Below, one piece after another: positions 5,621-13,738 of a stretch of DNA of 64,000 nucleotides; the stretch's first letter is position 1; each line of letters starts with the position of its first letter. The translations under genes and the position numbers were made by a program. The notes beneath the pieces were generated by a model. That model made no database searches. It had not been told where the DNA came from and was given only the letters and a program-made list of their open reading frames with translations. This stretch comes from Pseudomonas sp. St316 (lineage in GTDB: Bacteria > Pseudomonadota > Gammaproteobacteria > Pseudomonadales > Pseudomonadaceae): positions 1,860,001-1,924,000 of the forward strand of contig NZ_AP021901.1 in NCBI RefSeq assembly GCF_018325905.1. Direction: 5' to 3'.

Positions 5621-7588
5621 TCATGGACGACGTATACCTTTGCTGATCGGCACAGTGCCTTTGCAGTCCGGGTAGTGGGAACATGACCAGAACGGTCCTG
5701 ATTTTCCCTTCCGCCTGAGCATTGAGGCGTTGCAAATGGGGCAAATCGGCCCGGCTTCGGCCGGTACCGACAAGTTAAGCGCTCCGCAGTTTGCGATCAG
5801 CTGCGTAATCCAGTGCGCCTGCTTGGCAACGAATGCATCCAAGGTCAGACGTCCCGCTTCGATTTCATCCAGAGCCTGCTCCCAGATCGCTGTCATACCC
5901 GGATCCGCGACTGCTGCGGGTACCGCTTCGATCAGGGTATGGGCCGCTGCGGAGGCCATCAAAGCTCGTTTTTTCTTCAGCAAATAGCCGCGATCAATCA
6001 ACCCCTTGATGATGCCGGCTCGCGTGGCTTCGGTGCCGATACCGGTGGTGTCCCGAAGTTTCTGTTTCAGACGCGGGTCGTTGACCAGCTTGGCCACATT
6101 TTTCATCGCCCTGATCAGATCACCCTCGGTGAGCGGTTTGGGAGCAGCGGTGCGCATGGACTTGAGGTCGACGTCGTCCACTGCGCACTTCACACCCTGT
6201 TGTAGAGCGGGCAACGCCTGGGACTTTTGATTGGGTTCATCGTCTTCGGCGCTGTCGGAGAGCAAGCCTTTCCAGCCTTGGACGAGGATCCGTTTGCCAA
6301 CAGCAGTCAAACGCTCGGCGCCGCACTCCAGTTCGACCTCGGTTCGATCAAACTCGTGATGCGGCAGAAATTGCGCGAGGTAGTGGCTACGAATTAGCTC
6401 GTAGACTTGGCGCTCTTGTTCGGACATCCGCGTGAGATTCGCCGGCTCGGTGTTGGGGATAATGGCGTGGTGCGCAGTGACCTTGCCATCGTTCCATGCT
6501 CGTGAGCGCAATGATCGATCGACGCTTGCGAGCGCTGGGCGTAACGCAGGATCCATTCTGAGTAGGGCATCGAATACTGCGGCGACCTCGTTGAACATGC
6601 TCTCTGGCAAATAACGGCAATCGCTGCGCGGATAGCTGGTGGCTTTGTGGGTTTCATACAAGGCTTGGGCGATGTTCAGTGTTTCCTGAGCGCCGAGTCC
6701 CAACTTGCGTGAACAGACTTCTTGCAGTGTGCTCAGGTCGAAGGGCAGGGGTGGCGCTTCGCGCAAATGCTCAGTCTGCAGCGAGACTACGGTGGCGGTC
6801 TTGCTGCCAGAAAGCGCTTGGACGGCTTGACTGGCGAGCGCCTGCTGCAGGCAGCGACCGGCTTCGTCACGTCCTGAGCTTGGCGGTATCCACGACGCGA
6901 TGAAGGGTTGCCCCATTGAAGACAGGTGCACATCCACCACCCAGTACGGCACAGAGACGAAGCTGGCAATCGCGCGGTCTCGTTCAACCACCAAGCGCAA
7001 AGTGGGTGTTTGGACGCGTCCAACCGACAGCACGCCGTCATAGCCCGCCCGCCGTCCTAGGAGGGTAAATAAACGACTGAGGTTCATACCAATCAGCCAA
7101 TCGGCGCGGCTGCGGGCGAGGGCTGAGTGATAGAGCGGGAAGGTCTCCTGACTAGACTTCAGCGAGGACAGCGCTTTGCGAATCGACGCCTCGTTGAGTG
7201 CCGATAACCAGAGGCGCTCAACAGAACCACGATAGTTGCAGAGCTCCAGTAACTCGCGGGCAATCATTTCACCTTCGCGATCGGCGTCGGTGGCGATGAC
7301 GACGGTGGTAGCTTCGCTGAGCAGCTGTTTGATGATTTTGAACTGCGCGCCAGTCTTGGGTTTGACCTCAACTCTCCACTGCGCGGGAATGATCGGTAGA
7401 TGATCCAACGACCAGGTTTTGTACTGATCGCCATAGGCTTCAGGTTGGGCCGTTTCCAGCAGGTGACCGATACACCAGGTGACAGTTGTCTCGGGACCAA
7501 TCAAGCAACCATCGCCACGTCGGCTGGCTCCGAGAACCTTGGCGATGTCACGACCTTGGGAGGGTTTCTCGCAGAGAAAAAGACGCAT
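5621..7588 (-). CDS. topB: DNA topoisomerase III
   Basis: 655-residue type IA topoisomerase. The Toprim domain starts at MRLFLCEKPSQGRDIAKVLG (Glu7) with the acidic motif DADRE at 101-105. The catalytic tyrosine is Tyr319 in TSYPRSDCRYLP, where chromosomal TopB usually has YPRTD. A single C-terminal four-cysteine zinc finger (CPIC...CSHYPDC) ends the protein. ICEs of this class carry such a topB (TraE-like) copy for decatenating or unwinding DNA during replication and transfer. The ribosome binding site GGAG lies inside the 3' arm of an 8-bp hairpin directly before the ATG. Confidence 0.95.
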   Translation of the reverse strand: MRLFLCEKPSQGRDIAKVLGASRRGDGCLIGPETTVTWCIGHLLETAQPEAYGDQYKTWSLDHLPIIPAQWRVEVKPKTGAQFKIIKQLLSEATTVVIATDADREGEMIARELLELCNYRGSVERLWLSALNEASIRKALSSLKSSQETFPLYHSALARSRADWLIGMNLSRLFTLLGRRAGYDGVLSVGRVQTPTLRLVVERDRAIASFVSVPYWVVDVHLSSMGQPFIASWIPPSSGRDEAGRCLQQALASQAVQALSGSKTATVVSLQTEHLREAPPLPFDLSTLQEVCSRKLGLGAQETLNIAQALYETHKATSYPRSDCRYLPESMFNEVAAVFDALLRMDPALRPALASVDRSLRSRAWNDGKVTAHHAIIPNTEPANLTRMSEQERQVYELIRSHYLAQFLPHHEFDRTEVELECGAERLTAVGKRILVQGWKGLLSDSAEDDEPNQKSQALPALQQGVKCAVDDVDLKSMRTAAPKPLTEGDLIRAMKNVAKLVNDPRLKQKLRDTTGIGTEATRAGIIKGLIDRGYLLKKKRALMASAAAHTLIEAVPAAVADPGMTAIWEQALDEIEAGRLTLDAFVAKQAHWITQLIANCGALNLSVPAEAGPICPICNASMLRRKGKSGPFWSCSHYPDCKGTVPISKGIRRP

Positions 7589-7617
7589 AGAACTGCTCCG
7601 GGTTGAGTTCGGAGCAG
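7589..7617 (-). promoter_or_regulatory. Hairpin sequestering the topB ribosome binding site
   Basis: On the minus strand CTGCTCCG (7617-7610), a 9-nt loop, and CGGAGCAG (7600-7593) form a perfect 8-bp GC-rich stem ending 4 nt before the topB ATG. The GGAG needed for initiation (7-nt spacing) is in the second arm. Confidence 0.6.
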
Positions 7618-7810
7618 CGTTGTTGGAAACAGCAGTGGCGAGCTATGAGAAACCTGAATGGCAGGTCTCTCACATTAGTCGGTGAGGGCAGTCTTGAATG
7701 GGGGAGAGGCTGCTAGGTTGCAGTCATGTGGACGACAGTGCTTCACGAGCAGCGAGTAATGACAGGCCAGGAACTTCGCGCAAACGCGCAATTTTTATGC
7801 CTCATGTCAG

Positions 7811-8281
7811 TCATGCCGATGGTGGCTGCCCTCTGCGCTTTTTGGACTTCGACGCAGGCGAGCTGGCCTGGTCTGTAGCCTGCCCGACGGGAGCCGCAAA
7901 CGATGCTGATTCACTTGTGCGCTCCCGCATGAGCACGTTCTGCACGCGGTGAGGCAGGATCCCGACTCGACGGGCCTCGATCTTGAAGGTCACCCGCGCA
8001 TTGTCTTCGCTGTCCTCCCACTCATCGCGCACGGTGCGGCCTTCGACCATTACACGCATACCTTTCTGATACAGCGTGCTCCAGTGTTCAGCGTCGCGGT
8101 GCCAGAGCTCAACCGGCGCCCAATAGCCGCCTCGATCTTCATAGCTGCCGTCGCGTGGCACGGGGTTGTCAAAATACACATTCAGGCGCAGCAAGCGCCG
8201 TGGCTCGTCATTGCCTGACGGGAACTCCTGGAACTCTGGCGCACTACCGATGTTGCCTTCGCCGACGAAAAAGGTACTCAT
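7811..8281 (-). CDS. ssb: Single-stranded DNA-binding protein of the ICE
   Basis: 156 residues from the ATG at 8281, with GGAG 8 nt upstream; a longer frame to 8521 only reads antisense of its neighbour. The N-terminal OB-fold is recognisable (FFVGEGNIGSAPEF, LRLNVYFDNPVPRD, YWAPVELWHRDAEHW, LYQKGMRVMVEGRTV). The C-terminus is basic (SKSKKRRGQ) instead of the acidic tip that chromosomal SSB uses to recruit partners. The start overlaps the stop of the upstream DUF3158 gene by 4 nt. It probably coats transferred or replicating single-stranded element DNA. Confidence 0.88.
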   Translation of the reverse strand: MSTFFVGEGNIGSAPEFQEFPSGNDEPRRLLRLNVYFDNPVPRDGSYEDRGGYWAPVELWHRDAEHWSTLYQKGMRVMVEGRTVRDEWEDSEDNARVTFKIEARRVGILPHRVQNVLMRERTSESASFAAPVGQATDQASSPASKSKKRRGQPPSA

Positions 8282-8796
8282 TGTGATATCTCCGCTGCTG
8301 GTGTGAACTGGCGCAGCAGCCGTTCGGCGCTGGCCATTTTGATCGCGCAGGTTGAAGCCTGACGGTAGAGCGAATGCACCACGCTCATCTGCAAGTTCAG
8401 TGCGATACGCTCGCATTCGAAACGGTGCAGTCCCTCGCGTACGGCTTGCGGCAAAGCCTTGTTGGAGACCTGGCGTTCCCAGACCGCAACGCCCATACGG
8501 GCGAAGTCGCGGGTGCGCCATCGCAAAAAGGTGCTGCGCGCACTGGTGTTCTGCAGCACCAATCGAATATCCAACAGTGAGTAAGGAGGTTGTTCGGCGT
8601 GCTGCGCCACAGCCTCCATCAGGCGACGTAACTGCGCCTCGATTCCCCTCGCCACCTGCGCCAGGTGTTCTAGCTCCCCCTTACCCTTAAATGGTTTTAA
8701 AAGGCCTTTTAGGGAGGCAGCGTGTTCGAGCTGTCGATAGGCATCCGGTGTGAGTGTTTCGAGGGGCATTGGTTGAGTCGGGATCACGGGGTTCAT
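8278..8796 (-). CDS. DUF3158-family ICE protein
   Basis: 172 residues, mostly helical and soluble. The segment LEHAASLKGLLKPFKGKGEL is the hallmark of DUF3158 (PFL_4668-like) proteins encoded beside ssb and TIGR03761 genes in PFGI-1-type ICEs. No catalytic motif is visible. It overlaps by 4 nt (ATGA) both the upstream TIGR03761 gene and the downstream ssb, so the three are translated as a unit. Involvement in element replication is inferred from that linkage. Confidence 0.88.
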   Translation of the reverse strand: MNPVIPTQPMPLETLTPDAYRQLEHAASLKGLLKPFKGKGELEHLAQVARGIEAQLRRLMEAVAQHAEQPPYSLLDIRLVLQNTSARSTFLRWRTRDFARMGVAVWERQVSNKALPQAVREGLHRFECERIALNLQMSVVHSLYRQASTCAIKMASAERLLRQFTPAAEISQ

Positions 8797-9689
8797 ACTT
8801 CGTCCTCCGGCTCATCGACTGTCGCAGATGGCTCTATCGCGTTCTCCTCCAACGCTTCAGCGTCATCCACCGCCACAGCACCACGACGAATGATCGGGGG
8901 CGCGAACTGGGAGCGGCGATGCCCCTCAAGGATGTCCGTAGGGGGGAGCCCAAACTTCTCCATGGCCGCCAGAGCACGAGCGTTATTTGCCGCCATGTCG
9001 TCACGGGTGACGCCAGCATGCCGATAGCGCTGCGCCTGACCGAATAGGCTGCGCAGCAGATGGGCGCCGTCGTCGATCCAGGCTTCCATGTCTCGGCGAC
9101 CGATCAAGGCGGTGTGATGGGCCAACAGGGTATGACGCACCAAGGTGTCGTAGTCAGTCAGCAGGTAGACGGCGAGGAAGCCCAGCTGGCTGCCGATGTA
9201 CAACGGCAAAGTAACGGGATGGATGTTGATATTGTCGCTCATGTCGATCTGTGTCGGCAGGTCCTGTCTGATCCGGTCCAACTGCTGGGTCAGTTCCAGC
9301 ATCCCAGCCTTGGCCTGCATCAATTTTTCTTCGAGCTGCACGATCGCCCAGTCGGCATAAGGATCGTCCTGCGCTGCGGCTTGTTTGATCAGGTTGGTGA
9401 CGCTGATGTAGCCCGCCATACCCATGATCGAGTGGACGCCTTCGCGTGCGGTTCGGCCTTGCCAGATTCGGGCGGCGTGGTGGGTATGCAGTGTCAGGGT
9501 GATGCTGCTGCGCAATGAGCCCAGGTTGAGCTGATAGTGATCGGCCACGGTGTCGTCCTCGCATAGGCTTGGACGGGAACGTTGCGACAGAAGAAGGTCA
9601 AGTACATCCGAAAAGCTGTATTCGGTCTGTTCGATTTGGTTCGAGACGGTTGATTTCGAGACGCTCGTCAGTGATGCCAGTGGCATCAA
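8793..9689 (-). CDS. TIGR03761-family ICE protein (PFL_4669-like)
   Basis: 298 residues. LGSLRSSITLTLHTHHAARI, WQGRTAREGVHSIMGMAGYI and PVTLPLYIGSQLGFLAVYLLTDYDTL match the TIGR03761 family. A short hydrophobic stretch in the middle (LYIGSQLGFLAVYLL) may be buried and not membrane-spanning. The C-terminal 40 residues are acidic and low in complexity. The start is 2 nt from the stop of the STY4528-type gene, and the stop overlaps DUF3158. Role unknown beyond association with ICE maintenance genes. Confidence 0.9.
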   Translation of the reverse strand: MMPLASLTSVSKSTVSNQIEQTEYSFSDVLDLLLSQRSRPSLCEDDTVADHYQLNLGSLRSSITLTLHTHHAARIWQGRTAREGVHSIMGMAGYISVTNLIKQAAAQDDPYADWAIVQLEEKLMQAKAGMLELTQQLDRIRQDLPTQIDMSDNINIHPVTLPLYIGSQLGFLAVYLLTDYDTLVRHTLLAHHTALIGRRDMEAWIDDGAHLLRSLFGQAQRYRHAGVTRDDMAANNARALAAMEKFGLPPTDILEGHRRSQFAPPIIRRGAVAVDDAEALEENAIEPSATVDEPEDEV

Positions 9690-9691
9690 AT

Positions 9692-10879
9692 CTACTGACG
9701 TCCACCGCGTTTGCTACGCAGCTGGCGCAGTTCATCCAGGCACGCTTGGGCGAGGGCAGAGGCGGGTTCGCCCTTTTTCCTAAGTTGGCGCGGGGGAGCG
9801 GGTGGCGGTTCTGCAATGGGTAACGATTCAGCCTGACCTGCCCAAGGGCGGAAATCGCCTTTCAGCGCTCGCTGAATAAGACCCATCAGATACGCCGCCG
9901 GTTTGCGGACGCTGCCTGCCGCACATCGCGCGCCCGCTTCGTTGAGCACTGCCTGCCGATCCGCTGGCTTAAGCTTGTTCAGCGCCACGGTGACGGCCTG
10001 TCGCTCGCTCGGACTGAGGTGCAGCGGATCAGGCCAGTGCAGGTTATCCACCGCTGGGGTCGCGCGCGGTACCGTACTAATACTTTCTTTTAATACAGTA
10101 CAGGCAGCGTTCGGATTCCGAACGCTGCCGGAAACATTGGCGCTCGGACCCGGTTCGGAATCCGAACCGGGTCCCGCACGATTCCGAACGAGGTGGTCGC
10201 CACCCAGTTCGGAATCGTGCAGCGCTTCATCGGGCGCCTTATCCAATCCTTGTTTTGTCCAATGGTCGCCCCAACTGTCGAGCCGGGTGGGGAGCCGACC
10301 CAAATCGATATCGGTGTCCTGACGAATTTCTTCCAAAACATGCCGAGCGACAATTCGCACAGCCTTGGTTGCATGATCGAGGGCGTGTCCGACCAGCTCC
10401 AGGTAATCCTGATCCAGCTCCATGGCTTCGGCGGGGGTTAACGGTTCATCGTGCAGGATGTACAGAGAACCTTGTAGGCGCCCGCTGAGCTGATCGCGGC
10501 CATGACTTACCAAGCTGAGCCAGCGGGTCAGCCGGAGCATCGTCAAAACGCGAGCGATGGTTTCACGAGAGGCTGACGCACCGTAGGGCACGCTCGACAA
10601 GTAAGGTTGCAGATCTTCATAGCGCGGCGTGACCACGCCCTGGCCTTGCAGCATGAGTCGAAATACTTGCCAGGCATTCCGTTCCAATGGCGTTAGCCGA
10701 CTATCCAGCAGCAGTCGACGCGGCACGACTTCGAGAGATTGGCCACTGAACAAAAAGCCCGCCTGCAGGGCCTGGTTGGAAGGATGCTCAGTGGTTGGGC
10801 GTGAGGGCCAACGTTCACTTAATTGCTGGGTGCATTGCTGCAGAACACGCTGCCAGCGACTGGAAGGGGCAGTGTTCAT
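9692..10879 (-). CDS. STY4528-family ICE replication-associated protein
   Basis: 395 residues from the ATG at 10879, which overlaps the DUF2857 stop (ATGA, 10876-10879); this coupling fixes the start. The N-terminal half (LTPLERNAWQVFRLMLQGQG, YEDLQPYLSSVPYGASASRE, TIARVLTMLRLTRWLSLV) looks like a winged-helix domain and matches STY4528-type proteins of SPI-7/PFGI-1. The C-terminal half has the ARCAAGSVRKPAAYLMGLIQ segment typical of the same family. A less conserved central linker contains several copies of a TTCGGAATC-like sequence at DNA level (10110-10220). It may act in initiation of element replication. Confidence 0.85.
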   Translation of the reverse strand: MNTAPSSRWQRVLQQCTQQLSERWPSRPTTEHPSNQALQAGFLFSGQSLEVVPRRLLLDSRLTPLERNAWQVFRLMLQGQGVVTPRYEDLQPYLSSVPYGASASRETIARVLTMLRLTRWLSLVSHGRDQLSGRLQGSLYILHDEPLTPAEAMELDQDYLELVGHALDHATKAVRIVARHVLEEIRQDTDIDLGRLPTRLDSWGDHWTKQGLDKAPDEALHDSELGGDHLVRNRAGPGSDSEPGPSANVSGSVRNPNAACTVLKESISTVPRATPAVDNLHWPDPLHLSPSERQAVTVALNKLKPADRQAVLNEAGARCAAGSVRKPAAYLMGLIQRALKGDFRPWAGQAESLPIAEPPPAPPRQLRKKGEPASALAQACLDELRQLRSKRGGRQ

Positions 10880-11424
10880 GTTCCGTTGCTGTAATGGTCG
10901 ATCTGCTGCCAAACGATGGTCAAGCTGATCTGTTGCTCCTCTGCCAACATCATCATGGCGTCGAGCTGATCCTCAGCACCGTCCTCAGCCCGTAGTTGGC
11001 ACCAACGCTGCCAGAGCGCATGTTCCTGCGCTTCGCTCAAGTTCTGAGGACGGCCCTTACGGGTTTCTATCTTGAGCAGACGTCGGCGCAGGGCGGTTTC
11101 CGAATGCGCCAAGCCGAAGTGCTGATACATGATGGTACTGCTGGCACCGAGCTTGAGCGCTCGGTTGATCAGGCGCTCGTTCTGTTCGTCGCGTTCGGCC
11201 TGGTCGATCAATCGATGCAGCACCGGCGAATCAATCTTGACCTCAACCCAGGGGACGGTGGCATGGGCCAGACGTGACAGTGTGCTGGGCGGTAAGGATT
11301 GCAACAGGTAGATGTCGTCTTCACCCAGTCCGAGTGCTTTGCAGCGTTGCAGATTACCCAGGCGCAACTCGTGAAGGACTTGAGTCAGCATGGCCTGGTT
11401 GAGCACATTGAAGGACAGGTTCAT
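10876..11424 (-). CDS. DUF2857-family ICE protein (STY4526-like)
   Basis: 182 residues. The pattern LNQAMLTQVLHELRLGNLQR, LPPSTLSRLAHATVPWVEVK and ALKLGASSTIMYQHFGLAHS corresponds to DUF2857, a probable helix-turn-helix regulator family. In flagellated bacteria a DUF2857-like protein (FlhDC-type ICE regulators) activates transfer genes, so a regulatory role is plausible. The start overlaps the parB stop by 4 nt and the stop overlaps the STY4528-type start by 4 nt. Confidence 0.87.
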   Translation of the reverse strand: MNLSFNVLNQAMLTQVLHELRLGNLQRCKALGLGEDDIYLLQSLPPSTLSRLAHATVPWVEVKIDSPVLHRLIDQAERDEQNERLINRALKLGASSTIMYQHFGLAHSETALRRRLLKIETRKGRPQNLSEAQEHALWQRWCQLRAEDGAEDQLDAMMMLAEEQQISLTIVWQQIDHYSNGT

Positions 11425-12992
11425 GGCAGCTCCCTTGGTGAATCGTCTTCAGGAGTAAGCGTCAAGTCGATCAGGCGCCGGGCTAAGCGAATGAGGCGAT
11501 ACAGTTTGATTAACAGATAGTCGGGCAGTCGCTCCAGTCCTACGTCCACGGCGGGACGATCGGCCAGCGGGAGTTGATAGACCCCCAATAGCAGTTGCCC
11601 GAAAAGGGCTGAGGGCAATTGCTTGCGATCCTCCCAGTTCACTTCGTCTTGTGCACGCAGCAGGGCCAAGAGCAATAGGTGAACGCCGGTCGCGCGGGGC
11701 GCTGCAAGATCAAGTTGGTCGATGTTCAGGGCGAAGCCCAAGTCGCGCTGCTGATCGCTGACGCTCTCGGGATACCCGGCATAGGTCGCCAGTTCCCGAG
11801 CCAGCCCAGCAATGGCTAAACGCAGCTGCTCGGGGGTATCCAGTGTTGGTGCGATGATCCAGAGGTCGTCGATCATGCAGGTTTCGACGGTCGGTGCTGG
11901 TTCGGGGGCAGTGTCGCGTTCAATCTGTTCGCGAATTTGTTGGACACGTGACCGAGGGCTGACTGCTGATGCGACATTCGTTTCGGGCAGCGTGAGCTGC
12001 TCCTCTGGCGCTGTTTCGGCCCGGGTTCCGGTTTCAGTTGATGGGGGGCGGGACTCGGAGGAGGGAGGTCCTGCTGCGGCTTCATCAATGCTTGGCAGAT
12101 GGCTGTTCTCTAAGGAAGTGCTGACAACGCCAGGCCGTTGTGTGGAGCTCAACTCCAAGGCCAACATGCGGTAGGACTGGCCGAGTAGGCGGCTCATGCG
12201 TTCGAGCAGTTCATCCTTGATTTGCTCAAGGTGGAAAGATTCGGGATCGGCATCAAATTGCCCCAAGGTGTCGAGCCAAAACTCGGGGAACGAAATGATG
12301 TCGGTTGGGTAACGATTCCAGGTTCGTTCAGCCTGGCTACGCAGAGCGATCAAGCGTTCAATTTTGGGTTTACCCAATCCGGCATACAGGGTCTGTGGAA
12401 TGGCGGGCAGGAGATGTTCGAGGGTGTCGAGCATCCGGCTGATGTGCGACTGTGAAATTGGGTAACCCCCAGCGGCAATACGTCGCGCCAGCTCACGTTG
12501 CGAGAGTGTCGCTCCGTCTGATTCGATCATGGTTTTGAGTTTGGCCACCGCCAGAGCCCGTTCGATGAAGGTGAGTTGACCGTGCAGATCGCTTTCGGCC
12601 AGATGGCCGAGCAGGGTGGTGACTTCATTGCTCCAAGGCCGAAACAGACAATGAATGCGAAAGAAGCGCTCGTCGCGGGTTTCCTGCCACAGCTCGCCGA
12701 GAATTGCCAACCGCGTATTACCGCCGTTGCGGATAATGAAATAGGTCCCACCCGGGCGGCGGGTAATCGGCGGTGGTTGATCCAGCCCGCGTTCACGGAT
12801 GGAGGCTTTAATATCGTCAAAAAGCGGATTACGGATGAAGCGTGGGTTGTGTTCGTAGGGTCGTAACTGCTCCAGTGTGACCAGCATGGGAGTGTCGACG
12901 ACCGGATCGGAGAGTCGCTCCAGTTCTGGACCTCGAGGAAAATGGTTCTGGTGCAGTTTGTCGGCGACCTCCTCCTGACTGAGCTTCTTCAT
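11421..12992 (-). CDS. parB: ParB-family partition protein of PFGI-1 type (TIGR03764-like)
   Basis: 523 residues. The ParB N-terminal domain is clear: LRPYEHNPRFIRNPLFDDIK, then IRERGLDQPPPITRRPGGTY and GGNTRLAILGELW. GGNTRL takes the place of the GERR-type box. A helix-turn-helix follows (LSQRELARRIAAGGYPISQS, HISRMLDTLEHLLP). The C-terminal half is long and specific to this ICE class. The protein should bind centromere-like sites and cooperate with a ParA ATPase, but the adjacent parA is reduced to a fragment (13314-13385). It heads a tightly coupled leftward operon. Confidence 0.92.
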   Translation of the reverse strand: MKKLSQEEVADKLHQNHFPRGPELERLSDPVVDTPMLVTLEQLRPYEHNPRFIRNPLFDDIKASIRERGLDQPPPITRRPGGTYFIIRNGGNTRLAILGELWQETRDERFFRIHCLFRPWSNEVTTLLGHLAESDLHGQLTFIERALAVAKLKTMIESDGATLSQRELARRIAAGGYPISQSHISRMLDTLEHLLPAIPQTLYAGLGKPKIERLIALRSQAERTWNRYPTDIISFPEFWLDTLGQFDADPESFHLEQIKDELLERMSRLLGQSYRMLALELSSTQRPGVVSTSLENSHLPSIDEAAAGPPSSESRPPSTETGTRAETAPEEQLTLPETNVASAVSPRSRVQQIREQIERDTAPEPAPTVETCMIDDLWIIAPTLDTPEQLRLAIAGLARELATYAGYPESVSDQQRDLGFALNIDQLDLAAPRATGVHLLLLALLRAQDEVNWEDRKQLPSALFGQLLLGVYQLPLADRPAVDVGLERLPDYLLIKLYRLIRLARRLIDLTLTPEDDSPRELP

Positions 12993-13006
12993 TTGAATAG
13001 TCTCAG

Positions 13007-13216
13007 TTAGCGCCGGTTGCGCAAATGGTCACCGACCTCGAATTTGACGATCTTGAGAGTCCGCGCATCTTCGAAGTGACTGGAAAGTTCTGTTAGGAAC
13101 GATCCCATGGTAGAGCGTCCGCCCTGCAGGTGAAATACCACGGTGCAATACTCTTCGGACGGCGGAGGGGGCAGCCAATCGGATGGCTGAACGACGATGG
13201 GTAGTTTATCTAACAT
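13007..13216 (-). CDS. Small hypothetical protein upstream of parB
   Basis: 69 residues from the ATG at 13216 (MLDKLPIVVQPSDWLPPPPS...), ending 14 nt before parB. There is no recognisable domain; the Pro-rich middle is followed by an amphipathic C-terminal half. The ATG overlaps the end of a 32-codon ORF by 11 nt, and only a weak AAGGA-like site is present. It may be a genuine small ICE gene or a fragment left by the deletion that removed parA. Confidence 0.45.
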   Translation of the reverse strand: MLDKLPIVVQPSDWLPPPPSEEYCTVVFHLQGGRSTMGSFLTELSSHFEDARTLKIVKFEVGDHLRNRR

Positions 13217-13304
13217 CGAAGAGATCCTTGCCAATGCTATTGGCGTCGAGGCCGGTCAAACAATATGGCCGGGCGAGAAACACCCGCTTGGTAATTCGTT
13301 TCAT
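13206..13304 (-). CDS. Possible 32-codon small ORF
   Basis: Begins at ATG 13304 with a good GGAGG at 4-nt spacing (13309-13313); encodes MKRITKRVFLARPYCLTGLD plus 12 residues. It lies directly after the parA remnant. It could be a real micro-protein or a piece of a deleted gene. Confidence 0.3.
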   Translation of the reverse strand: MKRITKRVFLARPYCLTGLDANSIGKDLFDVR

Positions 13305-13313
13305 TGAGCCTCC

Positions 13314-13385
13314 TCACACGTGGCTATCGAGGTTGACGGCAACCGTGGGTTTACCTGTTCCACCTTTAGTGGAAGCCACCGACAC
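13314..13385 (-). pseudogene. parA (soj) remnant: Walker A region only
   Basis: The minus strand reads VSVASTKGGTGKPTVAVNLD then three codons and a stop. This matches the deviant Walker A region of ParA ATPases (consensus VxSVASTKGGVGKTT with ANL). The invariant Thr/Ser after the Lys is Pro (GKPT), and nothing of the remaining ~230 residues follows. There is no initiation site. I call it the stub of a deleted parA, which normally lies upstream of parB in this ICE class. Confidence 0.7.
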
Positions 13386-13398
13386 CTCGCGCGTAACA

Positions 13399-13626
13399 TC
13401 AGCGCTGCTGCGCCAAGCGATCGGTGACCCATCGCTCGATCTCCATTGAGTCCCATCCCACAGCACGCAATCCAATGCGCTTGGCTTGTGGGAATTTGCC
13501 CTCCTTCATCAAGCTGTAAATGTGCGCGCGCTTGAAGCCGGTTTTTTGCTCCACCTCTTCACGCCGCATAATATGGCGTTCGACTTGTGGTTGATGCTTA
13601 GCGATGGGGAAGGACTGGCTGGACAT
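13399..13626 (-). CDS. AlpA-family DNA-binding protein
   Basis: About 75 residues from the ATG at 13626, with GGAG at 8 nt; a GTG at 13635 overlaps that site and is less likely. The MerR/excisionase-like winged helix is visible in MRREEVEQKTGFKRAHIYSL and FPQAKRIGLRAVGWDSMEIE, ending RWVTDRLAQQR. AlpA-type proteins regulate excision or integrase genes of prophages and ICEs. It lies 13 bp upstream of the parA remnant and downstream of a perfect 12-bp hairpin. Confidence 0.9.
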   Translation of the reverse strand: MSSQSFPIAKHQPQVERHIMRREEVEQKTGFKRAHIYSLMKEGKFPQAKRIGLRAVGWDSMEIERWVTDRLAQQR

Positions 13627-13700
13627 AATGGTCACTCCTGGCGTCGATTGGCGCGTGATAAGACGTGACCTGAATTGAATCGTTGAAACGGGTTGGCGTC

Positions 13701-13733
13701 ATTGCGCTGCAACTACAGCGATTGCAGCGCAAT
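13701..13733 (-). terminator. Perfect 12-bp hairpin between the 249-aa gene and alpA
   Basis: ATTGCGCTGCAA (13701-13712) and TTGCAGCGCAAT (13722-13733) pair round a 9-nt loop, starting 5 nt after the stop of the upstream gene. There is no T tract, so it may be a processing or protein-binding site and not a simple terminator. Confidence 0.55.
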
Positions 13734-13738
13734 CTGCC

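Noticed and set aside
10110..10220. Repeated TTCGGAATC-like units inside the STY4528-type gene as possible iterons
   Set aside because: They alternate in orientation and spacing is irregular; they lie in a low-constraint linker and code for repeated Arg/Asn/Pro residues, so coding repeats are the simpler explanation.
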